Counted from the stretch's first letter, positions 45,538 to 56,436 are shown. The stretch is 64,000 nt of DNA from Symbiodinium microadriaticum (GCA_001939145.1 LSRX01000371.1:145111-209110); one strand, 5' to 3'. Notes: generated by a model from the sequence alone, not told the origin. Program-made: numbers and translations.

Positions 45538-46212
45538 TTGGGCAGAAGAGCGTTTGCAAAGGATGGCTGGAACCTGAGGCTGCCGGGCCGCTTTGCTGCT
45601 CCTGGCAGTGCAGCCAGGAAGCTTCCGCACCCGAGCGAGGCGGCCAGCATGCTGGCGAATGCCCAGGGTTCTGACACCCCAGCCCCAACTCTGCTGGCAT
45701 GGGAGGTGGCATTCCTGCACAGTGAAGTGTCCAAGGCGATCGCAGCAGGTGCTGCCTTGTGTGAGCGGTGCCTAGACTCCGAGCGAGAAGCGCGAGCGGC
45801 CGCGAGCGGGAGCGAGCGGTGGAGCGGTGCTGAGGTTTTGCCACCGGGCTGCGCGCGGCCGGCCTTGGCAGGGCACGACCCTTGTGTTGCATCTCACTCT
45901 CAGCTTTTTCCTCTACTTGGGGTCTTACTGAGGCGGCTTCTACTCGAAGCGGCAGTTGCTGGAGCTAGTCGTGGAGCGCCGGTGCGGCTTGGTTTGGGTT
46001 TGGAAAGCATCACAAGGGTAAGGCTGAAACTCGACAGGTCCTGCTGCTTGCTCAAGGTGGCGAGCTGGATGCTGTTCAGCTGGGCGCCCGCAGGTTTCCT
46101 TGCAGATATGCCAGACGCATTAAGATCATGCAGGCTCTGGATCCAATCCGCATCTCCTGGCTGTCCTGTGACAAGGTTTTCACCGCAAGAGCCAGCTACC
46201 CAACTCGAATAA
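45538..46212 (+). CDS. Unknown coding-like segment
   Basis: A 224-codon open frame, GC-rich, with a helical stretch LLAWEVAFLHSEVSKAIAAG and CERCLDSEREARAAA. Equally long minus-strand frames exist over the same bases, so openness alone is weak evidence. It could be an exon with intron read-through at its 3' side. No domain is recognised. Confidence 0.25.
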   Translation: MGRRAFAKDGWNLRLPGRFAAPGSAARKLPHPSEAASMLANAQGSDTPAPTLLAWEVAFLHSEVSKAIAAGAALCERCLDSEREARAAASGSERWSGAEVLPPGCARPALAGHDPCVASHSQLFPLLGVLLRRLLLEAAVAGASRGAPVRLGLGLESITRVRLKLDRSCCLLKVASWMLFSWAPAGFLADMPDALRSCRLWIQSASPGCPVTRFSPQEPATQLE

Positions 46213-47360
46213 AGGAGTCTCCTGCTTTCATGTCCAGCCTTTGGAGGCCAAGCCGCTGGCAGGAATCGATTGGCAAGGCTCGTTGAGTGTCCACGGGCGT
46301 TGGTGCTTCTTTTTGGCTTGTTTCTTTGGCTTGCTCTGTCCCGCTTCGTCATATGATCGCGACGAGGATGCTATCGAGACGTGTTTCCGTACGAGTGCCA
46401 AACCAGATTCACTAGATTAAAAGTCGAGAGGTGGACGGACTGGAAGTTTCATTACATGCATTGATCGCTGGGGCAGCAGTTGAGGGTGAAACCGTTTACC
46501 AGCCTCGTCTTGACCAACGAGAACCTTCCAACTCGTGTTCCCTCGTGGTTTCCGGGCCTTCGCCCCTCAGCAGGAAAATGCAGGGCGAAAGAAGTTGACG
46601 TAATCTATTTGCACGACATTGATGAGCCACAACGCGGAAAGATAGGGATTATCGCTTCTCATCTTCCAGTATCCATGTACTCACCCGCCCCTGTCTGTTC
46701 ATGATCGTAAGCCGAAGTTGGGACACTGGAGAACAGAACTCTGTCTTCAGTTGTCATGGTAATTGTTTCGATGTGGTAATCTGTTCGATGTCCGCGGTTT
46801 ATATCCCCCCTGGACATTCGATGGCCGGAGACAGGAACAACAAGCCATCGTTAAGGTGTGGAGCCCTATCAGCTGTGTACATGATGCAGTTTCGTAGAGC
46901 ACCCTGTGCACATGTTGAAGGGGGAGGTATAATCACGTTCACCAACAAGACCAACGACGCATGTAATGAACCACAGCTCAGGTGAGAGAGCTTGTCCAGC
47001 ATTAGACTGTTCCCGTTCTGGCAGCATGTGAAAACATTCCATTCTCTGCGGCAGGTTTCTGGAAAAGAGATACCTCGGCTGCTGATGGAGCGGTGCTTAG
47101 GGCATCCATCGCTCGTGGGAATCGCCAAAAGAGCTCCTCAAGGCCACTCCTCAGCTGTTCCAGGGCCTGGTCTTGGTGGGGGCCTTGTGTTTGGTGAGGT
47201 TCTTGAGCCGGAGCGCTCCCTCTTGCATTCTTTTGAGGAGAGAAAGGCCTCTGCCAAAGATGTGGACTTCGTTCTCATGAGCTGCTCCCAGGATGAGGCG
47301 CTTCGCAAGCGGAGCTGGTTTGCTTGAAAGGAAGAGGTTGCGGTTTCGCATCTGCGCGTT
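46213..47360. other. Unassigned stretch
   Basis: A patch at 46480-46704 (SLVLTNENLPTRVPSWFPGL) may be coding. Nothing else is recognised. Confidence 0.3.
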
Positions 47361-47379
47361 TTTTAGCAGGTCCCTTTGC

Positions 47380-47874
47380 TGAAGGAGTGCGAGCTGGAGG
47401 ACGCTCCGTTCACCATCGAAAGCCCCAGGCCAGCTCCGATGGGTTGCGGGGGCGCTCGGGTGCTCGGGTGCTCGGGCACGTGGGAGCGCAGAGGCCGCGG
47501 CTGGTTTGTCTCCTGGACTCCACGAGCCAAACCCACGAGGCGAGACGCGACCAGTCTGACCCTTGCCGGGTTGTGGTCCAAGGTCCTGAATTTGCCTTGT
47601 GAGAGGCTTTGTTGCAACACCTGGAAGCCCTTGAGGAGGAGGGCATCGCTACTATTCTTACTGAGAAGAAGAAGCGAGTGATCCTTCGATTGTTGCACAG
47701 GCGAAGAGGCACATGTCCTCAGCCTTGAAGCATTTAGAGGCAGTTCTATTTCGGAACACACACCCAGACGAACATGGGCGGGCCGGTGGAAGGTGGCGCG
47801 ATCTCTCCATGGCCAACCTGGCGGCTTCGCGCAGGCGTCTACAGCTTCGGGCCATTGAAGTGTCCATTTTCTAG
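47380..47874 (+). CDS. Terminal exons of an unknown gene with a J-domain-like HPD motif
   Basis: The last exon, 47701-47874, follows TTGTTGCACAG and encodes 57 residues plus a TAG stop. It contains KHLEAVLFRNTHPDEHG followed by RWRDLSMANLAASRRRL. A helix, then HPD, then a second basic helix is the core layout of a J domain, which stimulates Hsp70 ATPase. The upstream patches DAPFTIESPRPAPMG (about 47400) and LLQHLEALEEEGIATILTEK (about 47608) would be earlier exons. The J-domain reading rests on one tripeptide and helix pattern; the tyrosine/lysine positions typical of the family were not confirmed. Confidence 0.35.
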
Positions 47875-48430
47875 GCACGGTTGTCCCTCAAACTGGGAGT
47901 GCTGCGAAAGCTCTGGAGGAGCAAGGTCTCTAATGGGAACTCTTGATTAACAACACCCCCCCCCCAAAGTAGGTCAGCTGGTGGCCTGATCCCGCCAAAT
48001 AAATTCGGGCTTGCCACTCAACACTCCTTCTAGGGTTTTGTAGAGCAAGTAAGGCAAGCACCGTCGATAACTGAAGTCGTAAAGCTTGTGGAAATCGCCA
48101 GACACTGGGGGAAAGCATGAACATAAGGTGTAACGGAGCGGCTTTTCTTTGGGGCAAGCCGCGAATTTGCATGCCCGTCATGGATCTGCTGTCTCCGACG
48201 GCCGGCTGGATTCTCGTTGCTGGATTCTCGTTCTCTGGTAACACAGACTCTAGTGCTCTGCTTAGGGTCGAAACCCTCATCTTAAACCTTAAACCCTCAA
48301 CAGTCATACAAAAGGAATGCACGATGGTTCTGTGGCGGCCGGATGATTAATCGGGGGGTTTTCCTTGCCTGGGCTAGGTCTTTGCAGGCTTGAAAAACTG
48401 AGTGTCTTACATAGGCCTTCGATTTAAAAT
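47875..48430. other. Intergenic stretch with poly-C run and first telomere-like traces
   Basis: A ten-C run lies near 47955. Degenerate telomere-like units (CTTAAACCTTAAACCCTCAA) appear at about 48279-48300. No gene is recognised. Confidence 0.4.
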
Positions 48431-48482
48431 TTCTTGTTCCCCTAAACCCTTAAACCTCTAAAGCCTGAACCCGAAACCTTGA
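48431..48482 (+). repeat. Degenerate telomere-like tract
   Basis: CCCTAAACCCTTAAACCTCT and related units based on CCCTAAA, with several substitutions. Confidence 0.7.
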
Positions 48483-48521
48483 AAAAAGAGCTGGTCGGAA
48501 GGAAGACTGGTTCCAGAAGCC

Positions 48522-48576
48522 CTCAACCCTAAACACCTGAACCCTTCACCCCCCCCCTAAACCCTAAACCCTAAAG
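48522..48576 (+). repeat. Interstitial telomere-like tract with three perfect CCCTAAA units
   Basis: Three perfect tandem CCCTAAA heptamers lie at 48555-48575, preceded by degenerate units and a C run. CCCTAAA/TTTAGGG is the plant-type telomere repeat, also used by dinoflagellates. Confidence 0.85.
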
Positions 48577-48659
48577 TTGAACAGGCAGTCCTCAGAAAAA
48601 ATGCCAACCATGTAGAGGCTCGCCGTTATGAGCGACATGCCTTGTAGAGACTGTCCTAA

Positions 48660-48728
48660 CCTCCCCTTAAACCCTGAACCCTAAACCCCTTTACCCCAAC
48701 CTGCCCCCAAACCCTAAACCTCTAAACT
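48660..48728 (+). repeat. Interstitial telomere-like tract
   Basis: Units such as CCTTAAACCCTGAACCCTAA and AAACCCTAAACCTCTAAACT. It ends six bases before the spliced-leader relict. Confidence 0.8.
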
Positions 48729-48734
48729 CTTATG

Positions 48735-48765
48735 GCCATCTTGGCTCAAGGCCATATGGCTCGAG
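48735..48765 (+). other. Tandem relict of the dinoflagellate spliced leader
   Basis: Bases 48735-48750 read GCCATCTTGGCTCAAG, which matches the last 16 bases of the conserved dinoflagellate spliced leader (GCCATTTTGGCTCAAG) at 15 of 16 positions. Directly after it, 48751-48765 reads GCCATATGGCTCGAG, a more decayed second copy. The leader is added only to mRNA by trans-splicing, so a genomic relict implies that a processed mRNA was copied back into DNA. Two in a row would mean two rounds of this. Confidence 0.7.
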
Positions 48766-48810
48766 AAATCCACCCTTGTCTTGAGACGTTCTGGGTTGGT
48801 GATTTTTGCC

Positions 48811-49038
48811 ATGGATCCGACGCCGCTTCGAAAGCTCATAGCAAACATCGCTTACGTTCGACGTTGTTCCAAGAAGGAGGGTCTCGCAGAGACGTCTTTG
48901 ATGCTATCGCGAGTCTTGCATGCTGTCCGGGAGGAGATTCAAAATCGAGAGGATGCATTGCGGGTGGAAGCGTGTACCCAAACAATGGAGACCGGCACAC
49001 AGGCGTTACATGTTTTTTGTTCACGTATGTTTTGCTAG
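48811..49038 (+). CDS. Short reading frame after the spliced-leader relict
   Basis: A 75-codon frame begins at ATG 48811 in a good context (GCCATGG), 46 bases after the relict, as a 5' leader would place it. It encodes a helical, charged protein (LRKLIANIAYVRRCSKK, AVREEIQNREDAL) ending at TAG 49036-49038. GTATGT...TTTTGCAG at 49025-49063 could be a very short intron. No known family is seen. It is probably the 5' part of the retrocopied gene. Confidence 0.4.
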   Translation: MDPTPLRKLIANIAYVRRCSKKEGLAETSLMLSRVLHAVREEIQNREDALRVEACTQTMETGTQALHVFCSRMFC

Positions 49039-49177
49039 CTTGTGAATCTATACACTTTTGCAGTGTATGGCTCTCTAGCACTTGGGCACACGTCCAGCTT
49101 CCGGAAAAACTGGCCCAGCCTCGGGCCTAGGCCCCCGCGTCTAGCCCAAGCCTTACTCAGATGCAATACCGTCAAAA

Positions 49178-49705
49178 ATGGAGAGAGTGTGCCAAATGCT
49201 AGAGCAGTGCAAGCCTAGTAGAACTGAGACAATCCAGTTAATGGATGGTGAGGACTACGCGTCGTGTTGCAGCGAGGATGGCGAGTTGCATGGGGCACCT
49301 GCCACCGAGGACACGCAGCTCCTGAATTGCGATCGAGATTTGCGAGATGCGGGTTTGGATGATCAGCGGAGTGTGTAGCAAACAGCACAATCTCGTGACC
49401 GCTCGTTCAAAGAAGTGCCACCACAACTGCACGGCAGCTCGTGCGAAAAGAGTTGGCCGATGAGTGACGAGCAGCTGGATTTCTTTTCTCAGAAAATCCA
49501 AGATTTGAGTGCGCCATTGACTGTGGCTACGATGGATGAGCTGCTTGTTTTAATTCGTGGCAAGTTGCACGCCCTGCGACAGTTGAAGCACGAAGCGTCG
49601 AGTGAGTCTGATGCGTCCGATTTGGATCATCAACAGTCCAACTGTAAAGCTCTCACGGCACTGTTGTTGAGTCGCCGAAACGACTGTATAGGGGCTGTCA
49701 CATGA
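49178..49705 (+). pseudogene. Intronless coding segment with one in-frame stop (retrocopy candidate)
   Basis: From ATG 49178 the frame runs 175 codons to 49705 with a single interrupting TAG at 49376-49378. The second part (from ATG 49460, MSDEQLDFFSQKIQDLSAPL) is strongly protein-like, with helices and DELLVLIRGKLHALRQLKHE. No splice sites are needed, unlike surrounding genes. Together with the leader relict upstream this suggests a processed gene copy now decaying. Its family is not recognised. Confidence 0.45.
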
Positions 49706-49805
49706 CATCACTGGAGCGGTTGACTGTCGGTGGCTACAATGCTGGCTGCCGCTGCTAGTCCGACATGCGCGTTGAGACCTCGCTTGGCAGAGTCCGAGTT
49801 GCGAG

Positions 49806-49858
49806 AGCGTAAACCTCCAAACTCAACACCCTACACTAAACCCTGAACCTGAACCCCT
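49806..49858 (+). repeat. Degenerate telomere-like tract downstream of the retrocopy
   Basis: Contains ACACTAAACCCTGAACC and similar units derived from CCCTAAA. It mirrors the tracts on the other side of 48735-49705. Confidence 0.65.
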
Positions 49859-51540
49859 TGTAAGTCTGCAGGAAAATTGGTTTTTGGAGATGCTTGGGGC
49901 AGAAGGTTGCCATCAAGGTTTTTTTCCAAGAGGGGGTCCCTGGTGGAGCAGGCCAGTGCCTTTAAAACCTGGTTTCAGCCAGGTCCGAGGCCCGCGTGGG
50001 GTGCCTTTAATCACGCGGGGTTTATTAATCAAGAGTTGACATCAGTTAACTTTCGTTCTCCTTGCTACTTGCTTGACAGTGCCAACTGCCAGAGTCGAGA
50101 TCTTCGGCTGATGCAACAAACGTGCCGTCATTTGGGAGAAGTCCGTCGTCCTCAGCTCTTGCATGACATCGTGTCCTGAACGAGCTTGCCTCATGGTGGG
50201 CCTTCAGGATGTCAAAACATTGGGCTTGTAGCATGCGCCGAGCTTCTGAGTCCTGGTTTGCTAGAAACAGAAGTTTGGGGTTCATTTCGTGAAGCAAAGG
50301 CAGCCGGGCCGCCAGGAAAGAAATACCCGAAACTTGCACGTCGTGTTGATTGCCGGGCACGTGTGTGGGAGGCCAACCTGGAAGACTTCAGCGCTGAACA
50401 CAGATGATGGAGCGTCATGCCACCGGAGGATTCGAATCTTTTGGTGACTTCGCTTTCCGAGGCCGCCGTGTTGCCCGCTTTCCAACTGCAGCCCGGCCAA
50501 CAGACATTGAGCCGGAAGATGTGCCAGAGGCACTTCACTTAGATTCAGAATTTCTTCTGGCGAGTCTTCACAAGCTGCCTGGCCGAATGAAGAAGGCGCT
50601 CCCTTTGGGCTTCACAGGGTCCCGTCCTGAGCACGGGATCCGGCCAGCATGAGCAGCTGGTCTGAGCTGGTCACGATGTGTGGGAGTTGAAGGCCTTTGC
50701 AGAAGCTGAAACGACGGCCAGTCGTACCAGCCTTCCAGGACGTGCATATGCAGTAAGCTTCGATACCAGTTATCTAATATAGCCGTCTAGCCGCTAGCCT
50801 CTTCCAAGTGCGAGGATGACCTCTCGAGTGACAGCGAGACTCCGTCTTCATCTGTTTCCCCATCTAAGGACCTCTTCTTCCGTGTGTTCTGATGATTGTG
50901 ACTTCTACCAAATGCCATCCAAGCTAATTGCAGTTTTGCACCGACAGGCTGCCGCAGGCAAGTCTCCAGATCCAGGCCGAGAGTCCGTCCAAAGTCATAG
51001 CCTTCCCCACGCATGGTGTTGGCAAGCATGATGGCATGGACCGTCAGCCTGCTAGTGCAGGAACAGCAGGACCGCTTGCGCCGGCACCGTCGACTGCACC
51101 AAAAGTTGGCATCTTAGCACACAGCAGCTTTGGGCAGGAACGAAGAGGTAGGGCAGGTCGGAGCTTCTTTCTGCGCATGTAGGAATGAAGGGAACACAAG
51201 ATAGGTCGTGTTCTGCATCAGGCGAAGGCAGCTCCACAAAGCTTCTTCTAGCAGCCTTGCTGCGAGCAGCGCAACGCCATCGTATCCTTCATGGATGAGG
51301 CAACGCCTGTATTCGCTCTTGGTTGGGAGGAGAGAGCACCCCAACGAAACTGCAGGTGGCTTCGGAGTGGGAACAACGACACGTCGTCGTCGTCGTCGTA
51401 ATATCCATAGCTCCTGCAGGAGCAGTAGTAAAGTAGTAGCGGTATCAATTTAAAAATTCGATTTCCTCAAGGATTGTCCTCCACCAGTTTTGTGAAACAC
51501 ACATGTTTGGCTTGGCCCTCGGCTCAGCAGACATGACCCT
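49859..51540. other. Unassigned stretch with coding-like pieces
   Basis: A protein-like frame at 50404-50652 (DIEPEDVPEALHLDSEFLLA, HKLPGRMKKALPLGF) may be an exon. A (CGT)n run of five units lies near 51380. No domain is recognised. Confidence 0.3.
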
Positions 51541-52628
51541 GTGATTTATGTGAGCAGAAGTGTCAGGGCTCAGGGCCGAATTAATCACATTTTTTCACTG
51601 GCCACCCTTTCCCAGCATCGATTCCCACTTCTTGTTTGCGCGCTGGACATACGACCGAATGCCAGCCCAAAGTGTTCACGACGGCCTTTAAAGCAAAGCA
51701 TACCAACAGCTTTACAATCTCGTTGTGCATCGGGCGTGGTGCGTCACCTTTTTGATCAATCTTGGGCAGGTCAAAAGACAGCTCAAGTTTTGCCAGCAGC
51801 ACCTGCAGATCATCAGCACGTGTACCGGCCAATTCTGTTCCATGCTGAGATGCTCATTGTCTTGCTGTGTGACGCTGCTCTGGATGATTTGCCGCATCCA
51901 GGAGGTCCATGAACGGACTGCTGTTCCATCTCGATCCATCTCGTGGTCCTTAGGCCCCTCAGCTCTGAGCCACTATCATGACCAGCGTCATCATGTCGCA
52001 AAGTTCAGGGTTTCGTTCCAAGGTGGTAAGGTTCAGGCGAGCGGAATTCACGCCTCAACATAAGAGGCTGAAGCCTTGGCCGCGAGGTGACCTGCAATGA
52101 ACGTTGGAAAAACAGCAGCTCCAGCAGCGGACCAGTTCCACAGGCCCGAGCTCGAAAACAGAGAACTGTGACTGTAAGTCTTCCGTTTGTCGCTGCGTTT
52201 GCTTGAGGGCTGGAGACCGGGTTTGCAGCAGAAGCCTTGGGGTGAAGGCATGTCAGGTCCTTCCGGCAGAGCCAGTACAGCCTAGCAGCCTGAAGAAGCG
52301 TGTGGGGTTTACGATGGTTCATGGTTTGGGGTTTCTTGGTTTTATCAATCGGCCCGGAGCTGAGGATCAGCACCTGCACCTACCTGCAGGCGGTACAGCA
52401 GGAAGCCGCGTTGCGCACTCAGTTTCTGATTGTGCTGCGGTGTGACACCGCCCTGCATGACTTGCGCAGGCCGTGCTTACACTTTATCCGGGAGGCCACC
52501 ACCCGCGATTTCATCCGCATGGTCTTCAAGGCCCCTCTTGCTCGGAGCCTGTCCATGATTTCCCTGACGGCGTCCCGAGCCTTGAGCCGAGTCCTCATTC
52601 AGGTTTTCTTGACGCATCCCTTCTTTTG
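51541..52628 (+). CDS. Unknown gene with two related exon motifs
   Basis: Around 51850 the translation reads MLIVLLCDAALDDLPHPGG and around 52423 it reads FLIVLRCDTALHDLRR. The shared pattern L-I-V-L-x-C-D-x-A-L-x-D-L, each after a helical stretch, suggests two copies of the same structural unit in neighbouring exons. The second patch ends with LIQVFLTHPFF and a TGA at about 52627. I do not recognise the family. Confidence 0.3.
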
Positions 52629-55310
52629 AATGTAAAGGCTCAATTTACTCTTGTATCAACAGCGGCAGAGAGGGGCTCAAGCTCACAGCCTTCCCTGGCA
52701 CCTCCGTTTCCTTGCGGGGGCCACAGCGCAAGAGCAGATGTGCCGCATGTGAACGTCTTTCATCTATCCACATCTACATGTACTGTATATACACATGTAT
52801 GATATAGATATATGTATACGTATACTCATACAACCACGGACCTGTCTTTCCCTTATGCTTTCTCTTTCTCAGTCTCTCTCTCTCTCTCTCTCTCTGGCTG
52901 GGTCTTTGAGCGATTTCAGCAACTTGCCTGTGCTTGTGTCACCAAGGTTGGTGCGCTATGGCTGAGGAGGAGGGACAGGAAGTTATTTTCACTGAGAACA
53001 CAGCGCAAGATTCTTAGCTTGCTGAAATGATTGCCGTGCTGTTGAGTGATGGCGGTGCCAAGGCCCGATCGTGAGATCTGGGATGAGAAGGCATGACCCC
53101 CCCGTCATTCTCATGATCTTGCAAGGGAACGAGTGTGGTACAGTGACAGGGCGGCCTCATCAAGAAGGGTGCTGCCGAGATTGCTGAGCGAGATCAGGAC
53201 CACGTGCCAGAGGCTGGCAGGGCTTTGATAGCCAGGCACGGGGTCTGCCTTCGAATATCGACCGTGTCTGGAGGTCAAGGTGCTGACTACCTTGGGCATG
53301 TTTGCCGTGCCGGTCACTGCAGAGACTACGATCGGCGAAATTCGGCAGAAGGTGCAGGCGCGCAAACGCAGCCAACCACCAAGCCGTTGTTTCTTGCATG
53401 AGAAGAGGGGTAGGGATCAGCTGTCCAGGAGTGGAAGCCAGAGTACTCCCTCGAGCAGCAGAACTGACATGTTGGCAGTTTTTTCATGTCTGAAGCAGAA
53501 GTGGGGAAGCGGCAGCATCCAGTGATGGCAGGATCGAGCTCGTATGCAAGGACAAAGACGCATGGGGTCCTCTCTTCAACAAAACTTCCCGACCACGTGA
53601 TGATGATGAGACCGTGCACCGCCCAGATACCTTTCTCATAGACGTTATCTCTAACTGGCAGGCCACTGCCTTGTGATCTGGCGACAACCACAGGTGGAAT
53701 CTCTGTGGAGTGACTGGGACATTCCGCGCCGCATGATGCAGGCGGGTTTTTGCAGCCACAGACCAGGTTGATCTTTGAGCCCTCGCAGAGGTGGCGCTTT
53801 GGATCAAGGAAAAGAACGAGGAGACCGGTGAGTCATGCCCCGAGCCAGCCACGAACAGGTCGACCTCTTGTACATGTCGCACTGAACTCGGAAGACGTCA
53901 GGTGGGAGTCCACTTTTTGGAAGATGCTCGAAGAATCCAAGTGCGATGCAGCGGCCTTGGTTTAGCAGGTCTTTTGGCCCGACACGGACGCGTCTTGAAA
54001 GCCTGTCGCTGCAAGTCGCAGAATGCGCATGAAGATTTACGACAAGCACTTGTAACCGCACTGACTTTCATCAGAAACGATTTTTCGAGCTGTGACGAGC
54101 TGCTCTTTCGTCCTGTAGCATAGTCTGACAGTGACATCGGTTGCAAATCTGGAGCTATCATGAACCCTTATGCTGATGGCGCTGATGGCGAAACTAATCC
54201 TTGCCTGCTGCCTGACGTGTTGTGCCGCAAGCCAGGACAACGCTGTAGCAAAGCCTGGTTTTGCGTCGCTCAATACTCGAGGGCCACGCGCCTGGTAAAA
54301 CCGTGCATGCAGGAGCCCTGGATCCTGCAGCAGCTGCGCTCATGGAGCTTAGAGGCCGTGTGCTGACCTGTCTTGATATCGTTGGATGGTCAATCACTTC
54401 GAAAGATGTTGAAGACTCAACTCACGTAAATGGGTGTGCAGAGATGTGTTGTCATCAGGCTGAGTGGCTGTGAGTCCGCGCTTGGACTGAGGACATGGAT
54501 TGTGGAAGCATTCGGAGCTCGGTTGTCGACTGGACTCGGCTTCAGCAATCAGCAGCCGATTTCAATCGCGCATGGGCGCTGAACGCGCCGCCGCAACTCG
54601 GCAGTAAAAACACAATTAACGGCGCACCCTTGGGCATCCCCCGACGAGCCCCACGAAGCCGATGATGACACCCCCCCCCAGCTACTTATTGCAGTTGACC
54701 CGGTCAAGTTGAGTGTGCTCAGACCGTGAAACTGCCCGCTGGATGTATGCATGCCTGACAAGCCTTCTCTTGAGCATGTGGGTCCGAACAATCCAAGCCA
54801 CCATGGTGAAGCAACTGAAGTTGACAGAAGGTACGAGAGCACGAGATTAGTCAGAACATCAGCAATTGCAGGAACCTACAGGAACACACGGAGATGATCG
54901 GAACAATCGGAAGTGGCGTGCGGATGATCAGACAGTTAGGCTCAGCATGGAACCAATCAGCAAGTTTCAGCTTTTGAGCTGTGGCGTTTGGTGCAGGAAG
55001 CTTTTGCAGCAGCTTTTCTGAGGTGAGCTGCGATGGTGAAATATGTTTTGGCTGCTGGGGTTGAATCACCTGGAATCGCCCATCTCCGGTATTCAATGCA
55101 AGGCCGCGAGAGCGCTGTCCCCAGCGAACTCTTCGACCTGCGGCATTGAGCTACAGGTGCCAAGCTCGTGTCGGTTGTGGAGCAGTATGTGAGGGCCGTA
55201 TTTGCTGCTGCATGCAGAAAATGCTTCTTTGAGAGAGGCAGCATCAGCCGAAGCCACACTGGGCGGGGGAGGCCGGCTGGAGGGTTTGGTGGAGAGGGTC
55301 GCTAGCGGCG
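52629..55310. other. Unassigned region; possible ubiquitin-like exon at 53280-53372
   Basis: The patch VLTTLGMFAVPVTAETTIGE followed by IRQKVQARK has the strand-then-helix pattern of a ubiquitin-like N-terminus. Pieces at 53750-54123 and 54261-54473 may be exons. A ten-C run lies near 54670. Nothing is firmly assigned. Confidence 0.3.
52873..52895 (+). repeat. (CT)n microsatellite
   Basis: About eleven CT units in a row, preceded by TA-rich sequence at 52790-52830. Confidence 0.95.
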
Positions 55311-56436
55311 ATGCCGTGTCCCAGTTGCAGGTGGGACGGGTGCTGCAGCTACCAGTCGTGGCTTCAGACGAGTGCCCCCTCGGCTCTCTCACTGCCGCGG
55401 TACTGGCAACTGGGCCTCAATCGAGGCGAAAGTTTGGATATGCAGAGTTGCGGCTACCGATTTAAGGCACTTGTTTGCAGCTCTGACTGTGGCACAGCGA
55501 GCACAAGAGAAGCGGAACTGGTGGAGATGTTCTGGAGGCGGGCTTTACAGGCCTGGGATACTCCTTGGACCGCAGATTCGATACTTGTACCCAGTAGCAG
55601 CAGCAGTCATGTGCGCTTCTGAACATAGGTAGTGTGCTACTGGCAGTATGCGGCTCTTTGAAGGCAAGCCAGCTCAATGGCTTCGGTGAGGCCCGCATGC
55701 GTGCGCATTTGCGCGAGTTTGTCCGTGCAGTGAAGCAGCGGTCAAGGCTGTCAAGGGAAGCCTTTAGATGCAGGTGCCAAGCAGTGAGGGCGCTCCATGG
55801 CTGCTTGGGACTTCCGCTTGGCCAGTGGCCGGTCTGCTGCTTGCTCTGAATCCAGTCCGAGTGAACACTCACTGGAGTGCAATTATGATCCTCCGTTCTG
55901 GGTCGTGCGGCGTCTCTTCTTGGCATCATGTAGACGCGTGTACATTGTACACCCAACACAGCAGCAGACCAAGTCCAGGTTGGCGAAATGGTCTTCAAAC
56001 TGCACCCGGCGCAGCAGCTTGCGCCAGCATGTCCTGAACTTAGCGATCGCAATGCAGCAAACCTGACATGCAAAGCCACGATATTCGCCTAGGATCGCGA
56101 CTGTTTGGATGACCTGTAAAATGAGCTTTGATCTGAAATGCAATTATTGGTCGGAGAGCAGCGCATCAGGTGCCTGCTAGTGGGCGCTGTGCTTCTGCAA
56201 AACTCAACGAATTCATCGCAGAAATCCATGTTGCAGCTGCCCGGGACCCGGATGTTGGAGCACAGGTGAGGGCAGGTTCGCGAATGGTTGCGGGTAAGGA
56301 CCGTACCTTGGCAGCCTTGCTGCCGGGATCTGGCTCGGCTTCGTTGATCTTCGACAGTCGACTGGACTTCTATGCCATGGCTGCACTTCCAGCTTTGCGC
56401 CGTTTGCACGAGGCTGGGTGTTGTGTGACAGTGTGA
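55311..56436 (+). CDS. Unknown gene, last exons
   Basis: Patches read RYWQLGLNRGESLDMQSCGY (about 55394), EAELVEMFWRRALQAWDTPW (about 55514), GEARMRAHLREFVRAVKQRS (about 55687), and a final open piece 56170-56436 that includes LNEFIAEIHVAAARDPDVGA and ends SRLDFYAMAALPALRRLHEA before a stop at 56434-56436. The last part is predicted to be helical. The family is not recognised; the boundaries are approximate. Confidence 0.3.

Noticed and set aside
55462-56079. 205-codon minus-strand open frame
   Set aside because: It opposes better protein-like exons on the + strand and shows no domain; the same applies to minus-strand frames at 16007-16660, 21475-22083, 45461-45892 and 47363-47878.
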